This document shows positions 1 through 7,122 of a stretch of DNA of 40,521 bases, piece by piece. Below the pieces are notes generated by a model. The model made no database searches, was not told the origin of the DNA, and was given only the letters and a program-made list of their open reading frames with translations. Within the stretch, counting starts at the first letter, position 1. Each line of letters begins with the position of its first letter. The position numbers and the translations under genes were made by a program. Source of the DNA: Methanobrevibacter sp. (GTDB lineage Archaea > Methanobacteriota > Methanobacteria > Methanobacteriales > Methanobacteriaceae); assembly GCA_017434525.1 (NCBI GenBank), contig JAFRFD010000068.1, forward strand, positions 1 to 40,521, written 5' to 3'.

Positions 1-279
1 ATTACAAAGACGTTTCATATTATCTAATGGACAAACCTTGACCCAATGATATTCATCAATATTACCGTCATAGTAATCAAGTATTCCCTGAGAAAGTTCA
101 GAATTATCTACTGAGTCAAATGTATTTTCTTCAATATCTTGCGTACCAGCTGCATAGTCCATTGTGTCTGTAAGCAAAAAATGTTTAACTTCAGACATGA
201 TACAGGTTTTACCAATCATTTCCCATTTGCTGGAGCCTCTTCTTCTTTTCTCTGCGAATAACTTAATTCCCCATGACAT
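1..279 (-). CDS. Hypothetical protein, C-terminus cut by window edge
   Basis: The frame is open from an ATG at 279 to base 1, giving at least 93 residues with no stop, so the C-terminus lies outside the window. It starts MSWGIKLFAEKRRRG, basic at first and acidic after about residue 45. An AAAGGAAG ribosome site lies about 8 bases upstream; a second ATG at 274 is not in this frame. It is the last visible gene of the operon that starts at 3696. I recognise no family. Confidence 0.75.
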   Translation of the reverse strand, partial: MSWGIKLFAEKRRRGSSKWEMIGKTCIMSEVKHFLLTDTMDYAAGTQDIEENTFDSVDNSELSQGILDYYDGNIDEYHWVKVCPLDNMKRLCN

Positions 280-281
280 AA

Positions 282-425
282 TTAATCTTCCTTTATTTCT
301 GTAACTTCTGATTCATCTGGTTCGAAACCATCTTCATCAATACGCATCAATGCTATTTCGTATGCATCGTCTTCAGATTCTGCATGAATAGTCATTGTTT
401 TGCTGACCTTGACTTTATATTCCAT
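282..425 (-). CDS. Small acidic hypothetical protein (47 aa)
   Basis: A 47-residue frame starting MEYKVKVSKTMTIHAES. Its ATG shares one base with the stop of the gene upstream (TAATG), which implies translational coupling. A beta-strand-like N-terminus followed by an alternating acidic helix (ESEDDAYEIAL) recalls the small DpnD/PcfM-like phage proteins, but the resemblance is weak and no function is assigned. Confidence 0.7.
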   Translation of the reverse strand: MEYKVKVSKTMTIHAESEDDAYEIALMRIDEDGFEPDESEVTEIKED

Positions 426-982
426 TAGACTTCTTCCTCTTCGCTTTCTTCATCTTCATCAAATTCATCGAAATCATCATCTGAATTAAGATCTTCAAAA
501 GTCAGAATATCCTTATAGGATTCTGCATCATAATTATATTCACAACTTTCTTCTCTTGTTCCAGCAGGTCTTCTTGTGAGTTCATAACTAAATGAATGGT
601 TATTCCAGCAGTTATCCATATGAGGAAGGCAATCACCGATTTCTTCTTCTACTTCTTCCTTCCATTCTTCCATATCATCATCGGGGTTTTTCGTATTATT
701 ATCCCCATAAAGATATTCCATTATATAGTCATACTTTCGCCATTCTTCACATCTATCAGATGGCTTCAAACCGAACTTATGCAAATCTTCAAGATAGTTA
801 TCTAAGTCAAAATCGCTTTCGCCATCATCTACTTCAAAATTCTGATAAACCAAGACTTCTGCAGCTAATGCCCTCTGGTCAACTTCATTATCATCATCAT
901 ACGTGCCTATCCCATATGATTCATGAATATAGTCAGCATCATTTGTATCGACTGTTAATTCAATTTCATAATCCCACTTCAT
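425..982 (-). CDS. Very acidic hypothetical protein (185 aa)
   Basis: Unrecognised. The protein is rich in Asp and Glu throughout and ends in an almost purely acidic tail (EEDEESEEEEV type). The middle has a WxxH-like aromatic stretch and a few Cys (CEEW, CLPH, CW). Its start overlaps the preceding stop as TAATG. Acidic tails recur in this region, for example in the gene at 23479-24123; whether they serve DNA mimicry or solubility cannot be judged. Confidence 0.8.
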   Translation of the reverse strand: MKWDYEIELTVDTNDADYIHESYGIGTYDDDNEVDQRALAAEVLVYQNFEVDDGESDFDLDNYLEDLHKFGLKPSDRCEEWRKYDYIMEYLYGDNNTKNPDDDMEEWKEEVEEEIGDCLPHMDNCWNNHSFSYELTRRPAGTREESCEYNYDAESYKDILTFEDLNSDDDFDEFDEDEESEEEEV

Positions 983-1329
983 TAGTCTTCATCCTCACCT
1001 TCGTATTCATTACCATAATCTTCATCTGGTTCCATAATATCTTCGAAGATATTATGTTCACATTGACCGACCTTATCCATGAGGAATTCTGCTTCTTCCT
1101 CAGAAATACGTTCTGCGTCATTAAGCATATCAAGAACTTCATCCTTAGTAAGTTCTGTATCTTCGTTAGTTCCAAGAAAAATACCTAAACACCAGTCTTC
1201 ATCTTGTTCCTTAACATACTTGCGAACATTCTTATATTCTTCTTTGGTCATGATAGCAAAACCATGAACGTCCATTTCGTCAGCCCAATCGACTGTCGTA
1301 TCAATTAAATAATGATCTTTCTTTGCCAT
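982..1329 (-). CDS. Acidic hypothetical protein (115 aa)
   Basis: Starts MAKKDHYLIDTTVDWADE. This ATG was chosen over one six codons upstream because AAAGGAAT sits just before it and the upstream gene ends at 1340. The C-terminal third is strongly acidic (EDIMEPDEDYGNEYEGEDED). A helical middle segment (TKDEVLDMLNDAERISEEEAEFL) looks like a small helix-loop-helix. No family recognised. Confidence 0.78.
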   Translation of the reverse strand: MAKKDHYLIDTTVDWADEMDVHGFAIMTKEEYKNVRKYVKEQDEDWCLGIFLGTNEDTELTKDEVLDMLNDAERISEEEAEFLMDKVGQCEHNIFEDIMEPDEDYGNEYEGEDED

Positions 1330-1339
1330 TTTATTCCTT

Positions 1340-1690
1340 TTAGTCAATATCCATTACCCAGCAGACAATATCCCTTGTCCACTTATCATAGATGATACCA
1401 ATATAGTGGTTTTCATCGCCAAATGTTTTAAAACCTAAATCAAACGTAGATGGAGGACCAGCTTGTTCATAAGCTGGATTTACCCAACCATCGTAATAAT
1501 CAAGATAGCTTTCCCAAGAATCTTCTTCTCGGTTAAACAAAGCATCGATTTCATCTTCATCTGCATCCGGTTCTGTCACAACTTTTTGCCAACTTTCTTC
1601 AAGTTCACCAAAACTTTGGCCTCGAGAATCTTGCAAGAAATCATGCATAAGTTCTGGAATGTCAGATAATGCTACTGAATCAATTTTCAT
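1340..1690 (-). CDS. Hypothetical protein (116 aa)
   Basis: Starts MKIDSVALSDIPELMHDF and is acidic in the first half. The second half has an aromatic, beta-rich pattern (HYIGIIYDKWTRDIVCWVMDID). It overlaps the stop of the Thg1-like gene as TAATG, so the two are probably translated together. No family recognised. Confidence 0.78.
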   Translation of the reverse strand: MKIDSVALSDIPELMHDFLQDSRGQSFGELEESWQKVVTEPDADEDEIDALFNREEDSWESYLDYYDGWVNPAYEQAGPPSTFDLGFKTFGDENHYIGIIYDKWTRDIVCWVMDID

Positions 1691-2484
1691 TATACAGCCT
1701 CTACAACTGGTTTTTCACCATTAAAGATAACATCAACTCTGTTTACAACTTTAGAGAAAACAGGCATATCAATAACCTGAATTTCTGAACGTTTAACCAA
1801 TGTATCACGCTCGACTTTCTGTTTGAATTCTTCAGGAATCTTCTCCCATTCCTCTGCTGTTAAAGCACGTTCAACAACTTTACGTTGTGCATAAGTTCCT
1901 CTTTTGAAGAACGGTGGATAATCATTCCAGTTAATACCCTTTTCCATAAGCATGTCCTGTTTTTCAGAACCGTTCTTACCATGAAGTTGCTTATCAGAAT
2001 AGTAAGCCCTTGCAGCCATAGAAATAGAGTTCTTGGTTGCGTCGAATTCTCTCCAAAGAATTTCGTTAGTTGCTTCAACCCTGTTAGGAACTTGCCAACA
2101 TCTGCAATCAAAGAATGCTAATGGCTTGTCTGGATATGTCTTGTGGATTATTTCATTAAACTTGGCAGTCGCAATCGAAGCCAATACAGAAGTAAGTTTA
2201 GAAATACGACCACCAAATAATGCATCGCAGTCATCTCTGAGAACTAAGGAGATTTCATCCGATTGAGTATAACCAATGCAAGCATTTGACTGTTCGACAA
2301 GATATTTCATAGTCTCAATCATTGCATTAGCCATATCTTCATCATATGGTCGTTTCATTCCTCTAGTAAATGTATGGAATGCCCTACCGTCAATTCTTAC
2401 ACAGATAGGAAGTCCAGGAATAAAGGTTCTTTGCGCCTCGATTCCTTCATAAAGTTTCATTCTATCGCCGAAATCATCGGTCAT
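1690..2484 (-). CDS. tRNA-His guanylyltransferase (Thg1) family protein
   Basis: Thg1 enzymes are 3'-to-5' nucleotidyl transferases that add G-1 to tRNA-His; Thg1-like proteins of bacteria and phages can instead repair 5'-truncated tRNAs. The protein (264 aa, typical length) has the palm-domain metal motifs RIDGRAFH (residues 30-37, D32) and QSDE (74-77, D76), the FDCR segment (125-128), and the helix NEILWREFDATKNSISMAAR (140-159) that is diagnostic of the family. The start is preceded by AAGGAGT. No tRNA gene is visible nearby, so the substrate is probably host or distant phage tRNA. The family is secure; G-1 addition versus repair is open. Confidence 0.92.
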   Translation of the reverse strand: MTDDFGDRMKLYEGIEAQRTFIPGLPICVRIDGRAFHTFTRGMKRPYDEDMANAMIETMKYLVEQSNACIGYTQSDEISLVLRDDCDALFGGRISKLTSVLASIATAKFNEIIHKTYPDKPLAFFDCRCWQVPNRVEATNEILWREFDATKNSISMAARAYYSDKQLHGKNGSEKQDMLMEKGINWNDYPPFFKRGTYAQRKVVERALTAEEWEKIPEEFKQKVERDTLVKRSEIQVIDMPVFSKVVNRVDVIFNGEKPVVEAV

Positions 2485-2487
2485 ATT

Positions 2488-2778
2488 TTATACTCCTTCG
2501 AATTTTGCTTTAAGCCTTAAATATTCCGCATATTCATCAGCTTCTTTTTGTTTTTCTTTTTCTTTTTTACAATAATCGTTCCAGATTCTATCAGTTTCTG
2601 CCTGACAATCTTCATGCATCTTCATTGTTTGTTGTATATCTTCTTCAGACTTTTTAATTGTATCTTCTCTGACAGAACGAACAGTTTTAATATTATCAAT
2701 AGTTCTTTCAAAATGAGGACATGATTCACAAAATAATCCAGTAAACTGTCCTACACAAGTCGTTACTTTACAATACAT
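2488..2778 (-). CDS. Hypothetical coiled-coil protein with N-terminal Cys cluster (96 aa)
   Basis: The N-terminus has four Cys and a His (MYCKVTTCVGQ ... FCESCPHFE), a plausible single zinc site. The remainder is one long charged helix (residues about 30-90) with heptad-like Lys/Glu pattern. It lies four bases upstream of the Thg1-like gene and is probably co-translated with it. No known family. Confidence 0.75.
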   Translation of the reverse strand: MYCKVTTCVGQFTGLFCESCPHFERTIDNIKTVRSVREDTIKKSEEDIQQTMKMHEDCQAETDRIWNDYCKKEKEKQKEADEYAEYLRLKAKFEGV

Positions 2779-2781
2779 TCT

Positions 2782-3036
2782 TTATTCCCATTTAATTTTT
2801 TCACTCTTCCAACTATATGGGTATCGATATTTTTCAGGGTCAAGTGCAACACGATAATCATATGTAATCTCTACAGAATATTCGTCTATAAGAGAATTTT
2901 TATCGTCTTTTAATTCCTTTGCAAAACTAATTGCTTCAGCCTTTGTAGGAAATTCTCGACTTTTAGGGAATGGATATGGATCACCTGTCCATGGTTCTTC
3001 TTGATCCCAACGAACAGTGTAACGTTCATTGTCCAT
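2782..3036 (-). CDS. Hypothetical protein (84 aa)
   Basis: Starts MDNERYTVRWDQEEPW. A longer frame begins at 3117, but it would overlap the upstream gene by 71 bases; the ATG at 3036 follows that gene's stop by 10 bases. The layout is a short beta pair, one Lys/Glu helix (TKAEAISFAKELKD) and another beta pair ending KSEKIKWE. No family recognised. Confidence 0.7.
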   Translation of the reverse strand: MDNERYTVRWDQEEPWTGDPYPFPKSREFPTKAEAISFAKELKDDKNSLIDEYSVEITYDYRVALDPEKYRYPYSWKSEKIKWE

Positions 3037-3046
3037 ATTTTTTGGT

Positions 3047-3313
3047 TCACTCACCGTCTGGGATTTCTGGTAATTCTGCCCAATATTTTGTGAATTGTGC
3101 TCCAAAAGTAGTATCATAATCTCCGTCTATTTCCCAATAATATTGTTTAACTGATGGCCACATATTTAATGTGCCGATTTCTATTAAAGTTTTCTTGTTA
3201 TCACCGCCAAAATATCGGTCAGGTGTTTCATAAATTAATACTCTGTCACCTACATGAAGGTCAGGATGTAAATCTCCATTTACAAATACTGGTTTCCAAT
3301 CAACCTTATTCAT
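3047..3313 (-). CDS. Hypothetical beta-rich protein (88 aa)
   Basis: Begins MNKVDWKPVFVNGDLHPDLHVGD and contains HVGDRVLIYETP and WEIDGDYD, a pattern of a small beta-barrel (an SH3-like fold is possible). It ends with TGA. It overlaps the upstream stop by one base. No family recognised. Confidence 0.75.
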   Translation of the reverse strand: MNKVDWKPVFVNGDLHPDLHVGDRVLIYETPDRYFGGDNKKTLIEIGTLNMWPSVKQYYWEIDGDYDTTFGAQFTKYWAELPEIPDGE

Positions 3314-3696
3314 TATTTTTCCTTCATTGTGACATTATGCATACAAGTAATGATATATGCTCCTAAAGAATCCTGGATTTTTACAGCTAAATCTTCTGGA
3401 ATTCCGCTACTAGTCAAATATCCCCAACCACGAATCAAGAATGAAACTTTATTACCATTCTTGTCATTGTAAAAGATTACAGCATCATTGTAATAAGCAT
3501 CATTAAAATCTGCATGAGAATATTCTTCTTGGTTCATTGTCTTTACAAGTTGTTCCATATCCTCACGGTCAGATTCGATTTCGGCATTATTACCAGTAAC
3601 ATAAACATTACCACACCAAATCATGGCATTAAGCATGCGGTCAAGTTCAAACTTGTCTTTAAAGTAGCCTTTCCAAAGATTTAAATCAATACTCAT
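3313..3696 (-). CDS. Hypothetical protein (127 aa), first gene of operon
   Basis: Starts MSIDLNLWKGYFKDKF. A longer frame begins at 3732 but runs through the terminator hairpin and promoter, so the ATG at 3696 is preferred. That ATG lies only about 10 bases beyond the -10 box, so the mRNA should have a leader of a few bases and no ribosome site. A central Gly/Trp segment (IRGWGYLTSSG) may be structural. No family recognised. Confidence 0.78.
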   Translation of the reverse strand: MSIDLNLWKGYFKDKFELDRMLNAMIWCGNVYVTGNNAEIESDREDMEQLVKTMNQEEYSHADFNDAYYNDAVIFYNDKNGNKVSFLIRGWGYLTSSGIPEDLAVKIQDSLGAYIITCMHNVTMKEK

Positions 3697-3706
3697 AATT
3701 TTTAAT

Positions 3707-3735
3707 ATAGAAAAAGGGCTGACTTTTGTCAACCC
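3707..3735 (-). promoter_or_regulatory. Sigma70-like promoter
   Basis: On the minus strand TTGACA (3735-3730) is separated by 17 bases from TATATT (3712-3707). The expected transcript start, near 3700, is about four bases before the ATG at 3696. The -35 box is inside the terminator hairpin that ends the upstream late operon. Confidence 0.8.
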
Positions 3736-3741
3736 TTTATA
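3716..3741 (-). terminator. Terminator for the tagged-protein operon
   Basis: The minus-strand RNA reads AAAGGG, one mismatch, UGA, a six-base loop, UCA, then CCCUUU followed by UUC. It lies 18 bases past the stop of the gene at 3759-4019. It overlaps the next promoter's -35 box. Confidence 0.75.
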
Positions 3742-3758
3742 TAAAATTATAATGTTTA

Positions 3759-4019
3759 TTACAGTTCGTTTAAATACTTATCAAGAATCGAACGAGAAAA
3801 TGCCTTAGGCAGTTCACCCATAAGGAAACCGCGCTGGATTTCGTTCTTATGGTCTTCCAAGAACTGCTGAAACTTATCATCGATTTCCATGCTTACAAAA
3901 GCGTCCAAAAGCTTATCATGGAAAATTCCGTACCATTCCTTATATTTTGCTTCATCGAAAACAGATTCAACTATATATCCGTTTTTCTTTAAAAGTTGAG
4001 TAGCTTCGTTTAAATTCAT
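3759..4019 (-). CDS. Tagged protein: MNLNEA-type N-terminus (86 aa)
   Basis: Residues 1-18 are the shared tag (MNLNEATQLLKKNGYIVE) ending in an I-x-E site, followed by an unrelated helical body (about 68 residues) with no recognised family. In T4, internal head proteins carry an N-terminal capsid-targeting peptide cut after [LI]xE by the prohead protease; this peptide looks analogous, which is inference. The gene has its own late promoter (TATAAATA, 4045-4038) and the ribosome site TAGGAG. Confidence 0.85.
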   Translation of the reverse strand: MNLNEATQLLKKNGYIVESVFDEAKYKEWYGIFHDKLLDAFVSMEIDDKFQQFLEDHKNEIQRGFLMGELPKAFSRSILDKYLNEL

Positions 4020-4037
4020 GTTAACTCCTATTTTTAT

Positions 4038-4045
4038 TATTTATA
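4038..4045 (-). promoter_or_regulatory. T4-type late promoter
   Basis: TATAAATA on the minus strand, overlapping the U-tract of the terminator just upstream. Its position predicts a leader of about 13 bases carrying TAGGAG. This matches the T4 late consensus read by the gp55 late sigma factor; no such factor is encoded in this window. Confidence 0.7.
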
Positions 4046-4046
4046 A

Positions 4047-4074
4047 AAAAGGATTGACTTTCATCAACCCTTTT
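4047..4074 (-). terminator. Terminator after tagged-protein genes
   Basis: The minus-strand RNA folds as AAAAGGGUUGA, a six-base loop, then UCAAUCCUUUU, with one G-U pair, followed by UUA. It sits 18 bases past the stop of the gene at 4092-5102 and directly in front of a late promoter. Confidence 0.75.
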
Positions 4075-4091
4075 ATTTTTAAGCTTAATGA

Positions 4092-5102
4092 TTAATATGG
4101 ATTATTGTCAGGTTCTGACGGTTTGTCCCAGTCCCATTCATCGAGCCATTCGTTGAAATAATCCCAGTCGAACTGACCGTCTACGATTAGTTCATTTTCC
4201 TCGCAGAACTTATGGAAGTCACCATCATAATCATCGTCAAGGAATTTACAGAAGTCTTCGTCGAAATAGTCCCATGCATCATCGTTGTCATTCCACCAAC
4301 TGACTTCCCCATCCTCATTATTATACTCGTCATGTACATATTCGTCAATCACCTCGACCAAGTGGTCCATCATTACCCTGTTCAATGAGTCCTCGTCAAT
4401 CTCTCTACATAAGTCGAAATTACCCAATGGATCGTTTAAAATTAGCTCTTTTACCCTGTCGTATTTTCGTTTCTTGTTTAGTTTCTGAGCTTTTTTCTCG
4501 GCATTCCTAGCTGCACCTGGCAGATTTGACTTCAGATCCTGGTAGTTATGTACTTTGCAAGCCTTCTCTGTGTCAACTACGTTCTTCTTTACCATAGAAA
4601 TGAACTCATCAATCGAACCGTCATGGTATTCCTTATTGATTTTCCAGTGCAAGTCGTCACCTGAAAATCCGTTCAAAAATTCAAAACCGATGTATATCTC
4701 GAATCTATGGAAATAGGAACTTACGCCACGACGTTTCAGGTATTCCTTATACTCCTCAGTAGGATCCTTCTTGATACATAGCAAGAACTTACCAGGAACC
4801 TCTCCGTCCTTAACGATATTCTTTATGCCATCTTTAAACACATCCTTTCTATAGGCATACTGTTCTGCCGAACGCTGAGAATAATAGTCAGTGCCAATTG
4901 TCGGATCGTAACCTATGTTGACATAGTAACTTACCCTCTCGGTAGGGATAAGCTGCACAGTATATCCCTTTCCTTCATACTCGTTCTTGAGGGCTACGAG
5001 GGCATCCCATATCTTGCTAGCCTCATCGTCTGTGTATTCGCGTTCTTTCAGCAACATATAACCGTTTGCCTTAAGAAGTTGTCTAGCTTCGTTTAAATTC
5101 AT
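4092..5102 (-). CDS. Tagged protein: MNLNEA-type N-terminus (336 aa)
   Basis: Tag residues 1-20 (MNLNEARQLLKANGYMLLKE) end in L-K-E, a possible processing site. The body is unrecognised: a mixed alpha/beta region to about residue 190, a basic stretch (AARNAEKKAQKLNKKRKYD) near 195-215, and a very acidic, Trp/Asp-rich C-terminus (DEFCKFLDDDYDGDF, EWDWDKPSEPDNNPY). It is the longest tagged protein. Codon use is richer in G and C than in neighbours (26 of 60 at 4921-4980), which suggests a different origin from the adjoining genes. Confidence 0.85.
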   Translation of the reverse strand: MNLNEARQLLKANGYMLLKEREYTDDEASKIWDALVALKNEYEGKGYTVQLIPTERVSYYVNIGYDPTIGTDYYSQRSAEQYAYRKDVFKDGIKNIVKDGEVPGKFLLCIKKDPTEEYKEYLKRRGVSSYFHRFEIYIGFEFLNGFSGDDLHWKINKEYHDGSIDEFISMVKKNVVDTEKACKVHNYQDLKSNLPGAARNAEKKAQKLNKKRKYDRVKELILNDPLGNFDLCREIDEDSLNRVMMDHLVEVIDEYVHDEYNNEDGEVSWWNDNDDAWDYFDEDFCKFLDDDYDGDFHKFCEENELIVDGQFDWDYFNEWLDEWDWDKPSEPDNNPY

Positions 5103-5116
5103 ATTTTCCTCTTTAA

Positions 5117-5626
5117 TTAAAAGTTGCTAAGCTCTTCTGAAAGTTTTTGTCTTATAATTTTATCGCATTCTTCATTTGCTGCATCTTGCTTTTCATTATA
5201 TTCTTCGTCAGACATCTCATCAGTATCACCCATGCATTCTTCCCAAGTTTCCATGAAATCAGTGCCATTATATTCTATAAAATCTACGCCTTGTGTTCCA
5301 CGCATATATCTGAATAATCTATTACGCATTTTTTCATCATCGGCGATATTTTGACCGATTAAAGATTTATATAGATTAACACTGTTCCAATCGACCTTAG
5401 CTACTACCATATAGCTAATATCATCTGGACCGTAACCAAAGAAACTTGCAAGAGTATCTATGACTTCTTCCTTTTTTAATGTAGCACACTTAATTTCCAT
5501 ACATTCTGGCCTAGAATGTGCCCTGTCACCATATAAGTAGAAACAAAGATATAACCTACGTGTATTGATTCGTTCTACCAAGAAACCATTTTTTGAAAGT
5601 AATTGTTTTGCTTCAGCTAAATTCAT
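5117..5626 (-). CDS. Tagged protein: MNLAEA-type N-terminus (169 aa)
   Basis: Tag residues 1-18 (MNLAEAKQLLSKNGFLVE) end in L-V-E. The body (about 150 aa) begins RINTRRLYLCFYLYGD and ends in a helical, acidic region (ECMGDTDEMSDEEYNEKQD ... IRQKLSEELSNF). No family recognised. A GGGGAA ribosome site precedes it. It is the fourth gene of the set, transcribed from the late promoter at 7075-7068. Confidence 0.85.
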   Translation of the reverse strand: MNLAEAKQLLSKNGFLVERINTRRLYLCFYLYGDRAHSRPECMEIKCATLKKEEVIDTLASFFGYGPDDISYMVVAKVDWNSVNLYKSLIGQNIADDEKMRNRLFRYMRGTQGVDFIEYNGTDFMETWEECMGDTDEMSDEEYNEKQDAANEECDKIIRQKLSEELSNF

Positions 5627-5648
5627 TTTAAATTCCCCTTATTAAAGA

Positions 5649-6512
5649 TTAATGACGCATACGTGCTTTAGCTGCTGCGATTCTTTCTGCATTAGCTTTA
5701 TGAATTGCCTTAAAAATAAGGTCACGAACAACATCTTCATATTCAGCACGTTGACCAGCATCACAGAAATCAGTTTCTGGCATAACAAATTCAAATGAAG
5801 TTTTATCATTTTCAAAAACATCAGTAACAACAGTATCTTGCCATAAAGAAGTATCATCTACAAAATATGTTTTGATTAAATTAATATATTTTGGATTTTC
5901 TGTTGAAACTATAACATATGGATGCGGCAATTCACCATTTTCAACATCATAATCATATGTTCCTTCAAATTCGCAGTCAATGTTCATTCCTGGTAATGTT
6001 GCTGCTTCCTTGATAAGTTTATAACCATTTTTTGAAAGTAATTGTTTCGCTTCGTTTACCTTGCCATATTCCTTAGCCAGCTCCTTACATTCTGCAGAAG
6101 GAACATTAGCATCAAATACCTTGGCATTGATGTTAATTCGTGAGTCATACTGTTTAAGTTCTTCCATAATCCTATGGAATGATGTAGCAAGCAAAGTCTG
6201 CAACTGGAATGTTCCGCTTACCATATCATCATCGGATTTTGCTGCACTACGGAACTGTCTAGCCAGTTTATTGCATTTCAGGATAAGATCGTTTACGAAA
6301 TATTTGTCGTTTTTCAATTTTGCAGCAGCACGGGACATTTGTAAAGAAAGAAGTCCAGCAAAATGGTTCGCCAACTTGTCGTCCATCCTATTCATTTCCT
6401 GTCCGAGTAGTGTTTCGCCTTTGAAAGTCCTTGCAGCCCAGTCGCCGAAAGCACCTTCTTTAACGATATATCCATTCTTCTTTAATAATTGTTTTGCTTC
6501 GTCTAAATTCAT
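5649..6512 (-). CDS. Fusion of two tagged proteins (287 aa)
   Basis: The tag occurs twice: at residues 1-19 (MNLDEAKQLLKKNGYIVKE) and, internally, at 152-169 (VNEAKQLLSKNGYKLIKE). Between them is an Ala/Leu/Lys-rich helical body (20-150); after the second tag comes a different, acidic alpha/beta body ending RIAAAKARMRH. The simplest reading is that two adjacent tagged genes fused in frame at the repeated tag sequence. Base composition agrees: 25 of 60 bases are G or C at 6061-6120 (first half), but 17 of 60 at 5881-5940 (second half). Neither body is recognised. Confidence 0.85.
   Translation of the reverse strand: MNLDEAKQLLKKNGYIVKEGAFGDWAARTFKGETLLGQEMNRMDDKLANHFAGLLSLQMSRAAAKLKNDKYFVNDLILKCNKLARQFRSAAKSDDDMVSGTFQLQTLLATSFHRIMEELKQYDSRININAKVFDANVPSAECKELAKEYGKVNEAKQLLSKNGYKLIKEAATLPGMNIDCEFEGTYDYDVENGELPHPYVIVSTENPKYINLIKTYFVDDTSLWQDTVVTDVFENDKTSFEFVMPETDFCDAGQRAEYEDVVRDLIFKAIHKANAERIAAAKARMRH
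6006..6059 (-). repeat. Internal copy of the N-terminal tag sequence
   Basis: This stretch encodes residues 152-169 of the fusion protein and repeats, at DNA level, the start of the neighbouring genes (for example the shared minus-strand string GAAGC(G/A)AAACAATTACTT). It has lost the ATG (GTA in the matching area) but keeps the reading frame. Other copies lie at 3966-4019, 5043-5102, 5573-5626, 6456-6512 and 6991-7044. Confidence 0.85.
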
Positions 6513-6531
6513 TTTAAATTCTCCTTGATTA

Positions 6532-7044
6532 TTAATATTCTTGATTTATAATGCCATCGCCTAAGCACTTAGAAACCCATTGTAAGACTTTTTCTTCATC
6601 ATAACAATGAGTTAACATATAATCACGGTGAACTTTATCAGAAGTTCTACCCGTTACGCATTCAAAGAAGCATTTTCCAGCCTTACTATCATAGTAAGCA
6701 GAAATTTGTAAGAACGGACCGCCAATTACACCATTATCAGTCGTTCTAATCTGAATTTTTTCGTAATTATATCTTTTTACAAAATAATCATAATCTTCAA
6801 ATCGATTAACTACTTCGTCGACCTTTTCGATTAACTCATTTACTGTTCTCTCAACAATACGTTTTTCTTTGCGTCTGTCTGAATCATCATACGCAGATAT
6901 ACGTGCTTTTGCATTATTCCAAGAACGTCTGCCATCAACATAGCTATCATCTTCGATTTCTCTGTCTTTTTCTTGACTAGCATCTCGGAATTCAACAAGA
7001 TAACCAGCATTTTTAAGTAATTGTTTTGCTTCGTTTAAATTCAT
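6532..7044 (-). CDS. Tagged protein: MNLNEA-type N-terminus (170 aa)
   Basis: Tag residues 1-18 (MNLNEAKQLLKNAGYLVE) end in L-V-E. The body has a basic/acidic charged helix (DDSDRRKEKRIVERTVNELIEKVDEV) and then a beta-rich region (IQIRTTDNGVIGGPFLQISAYYD). No family recognised. It is first in the late operon: the promoter TATAAATA lies at 7075-7068 and AAGGAG precedes the ATG. Confidence 0.85.
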   Translation of the reverse strand: MNLNEAKQLLKNAGYLVEFRDASQEKDREIEDDSYVDGRRSWNNAKARISAYDDSDRRKEKRIVERTVNELIEKVDEVVNRFEDYDYFVKRYNYEKIQIRTTDNGVIGGPFLQISAYYDSKAGKCFFECVTGRTSDKVHRDYMLTHCYDEEKVLQWVSKCLGDGIINQEY

Positions 7045-7065
7045 TTAAATCTCCTTATATTTTAT

Positions 7066-7096
7066 ATTATTTATAGAAATTCGGTCTATAAATAAA
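7066..7096. promoter_or_regulatory. Back-to-back T4-type late promoters in an inverted repeat
   Basis: TATAAATA occurs on the minus strand at 7075-7068 and on the plus strand at 7087-7094. With flanking bases they form arms TATTTATAGA and TCTATAAATA around a 7-base spacer (7078-7084). The minus copy serves the tagged operon starting at 7044, and the plus copy serves the gene at 7123. Confidence 0.75.
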
Positions 7097-7122
7097 GAAA
7101 CGTTTAAGAAAAGGTGAAAAAT

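Noticed and set aside
592..1188. A 198-codon plus-strand frame and other long plus-strand frames opposite minus-strand genes
   Set aside because: They are shadows of acidic minus-strand genes (Asp/Glu codons read as Ser, Phe and Ile); no ribosome site or promoter supports them, and the minus-strand genes are coupled to their neighbours.
2782..3117. Long form of the gene at 2782, starting at 3117
   Set aside because: It would overlap the preceding gene by 71 bases without a ribosome site; the ATG at 3036 follows the preceding stop closely.
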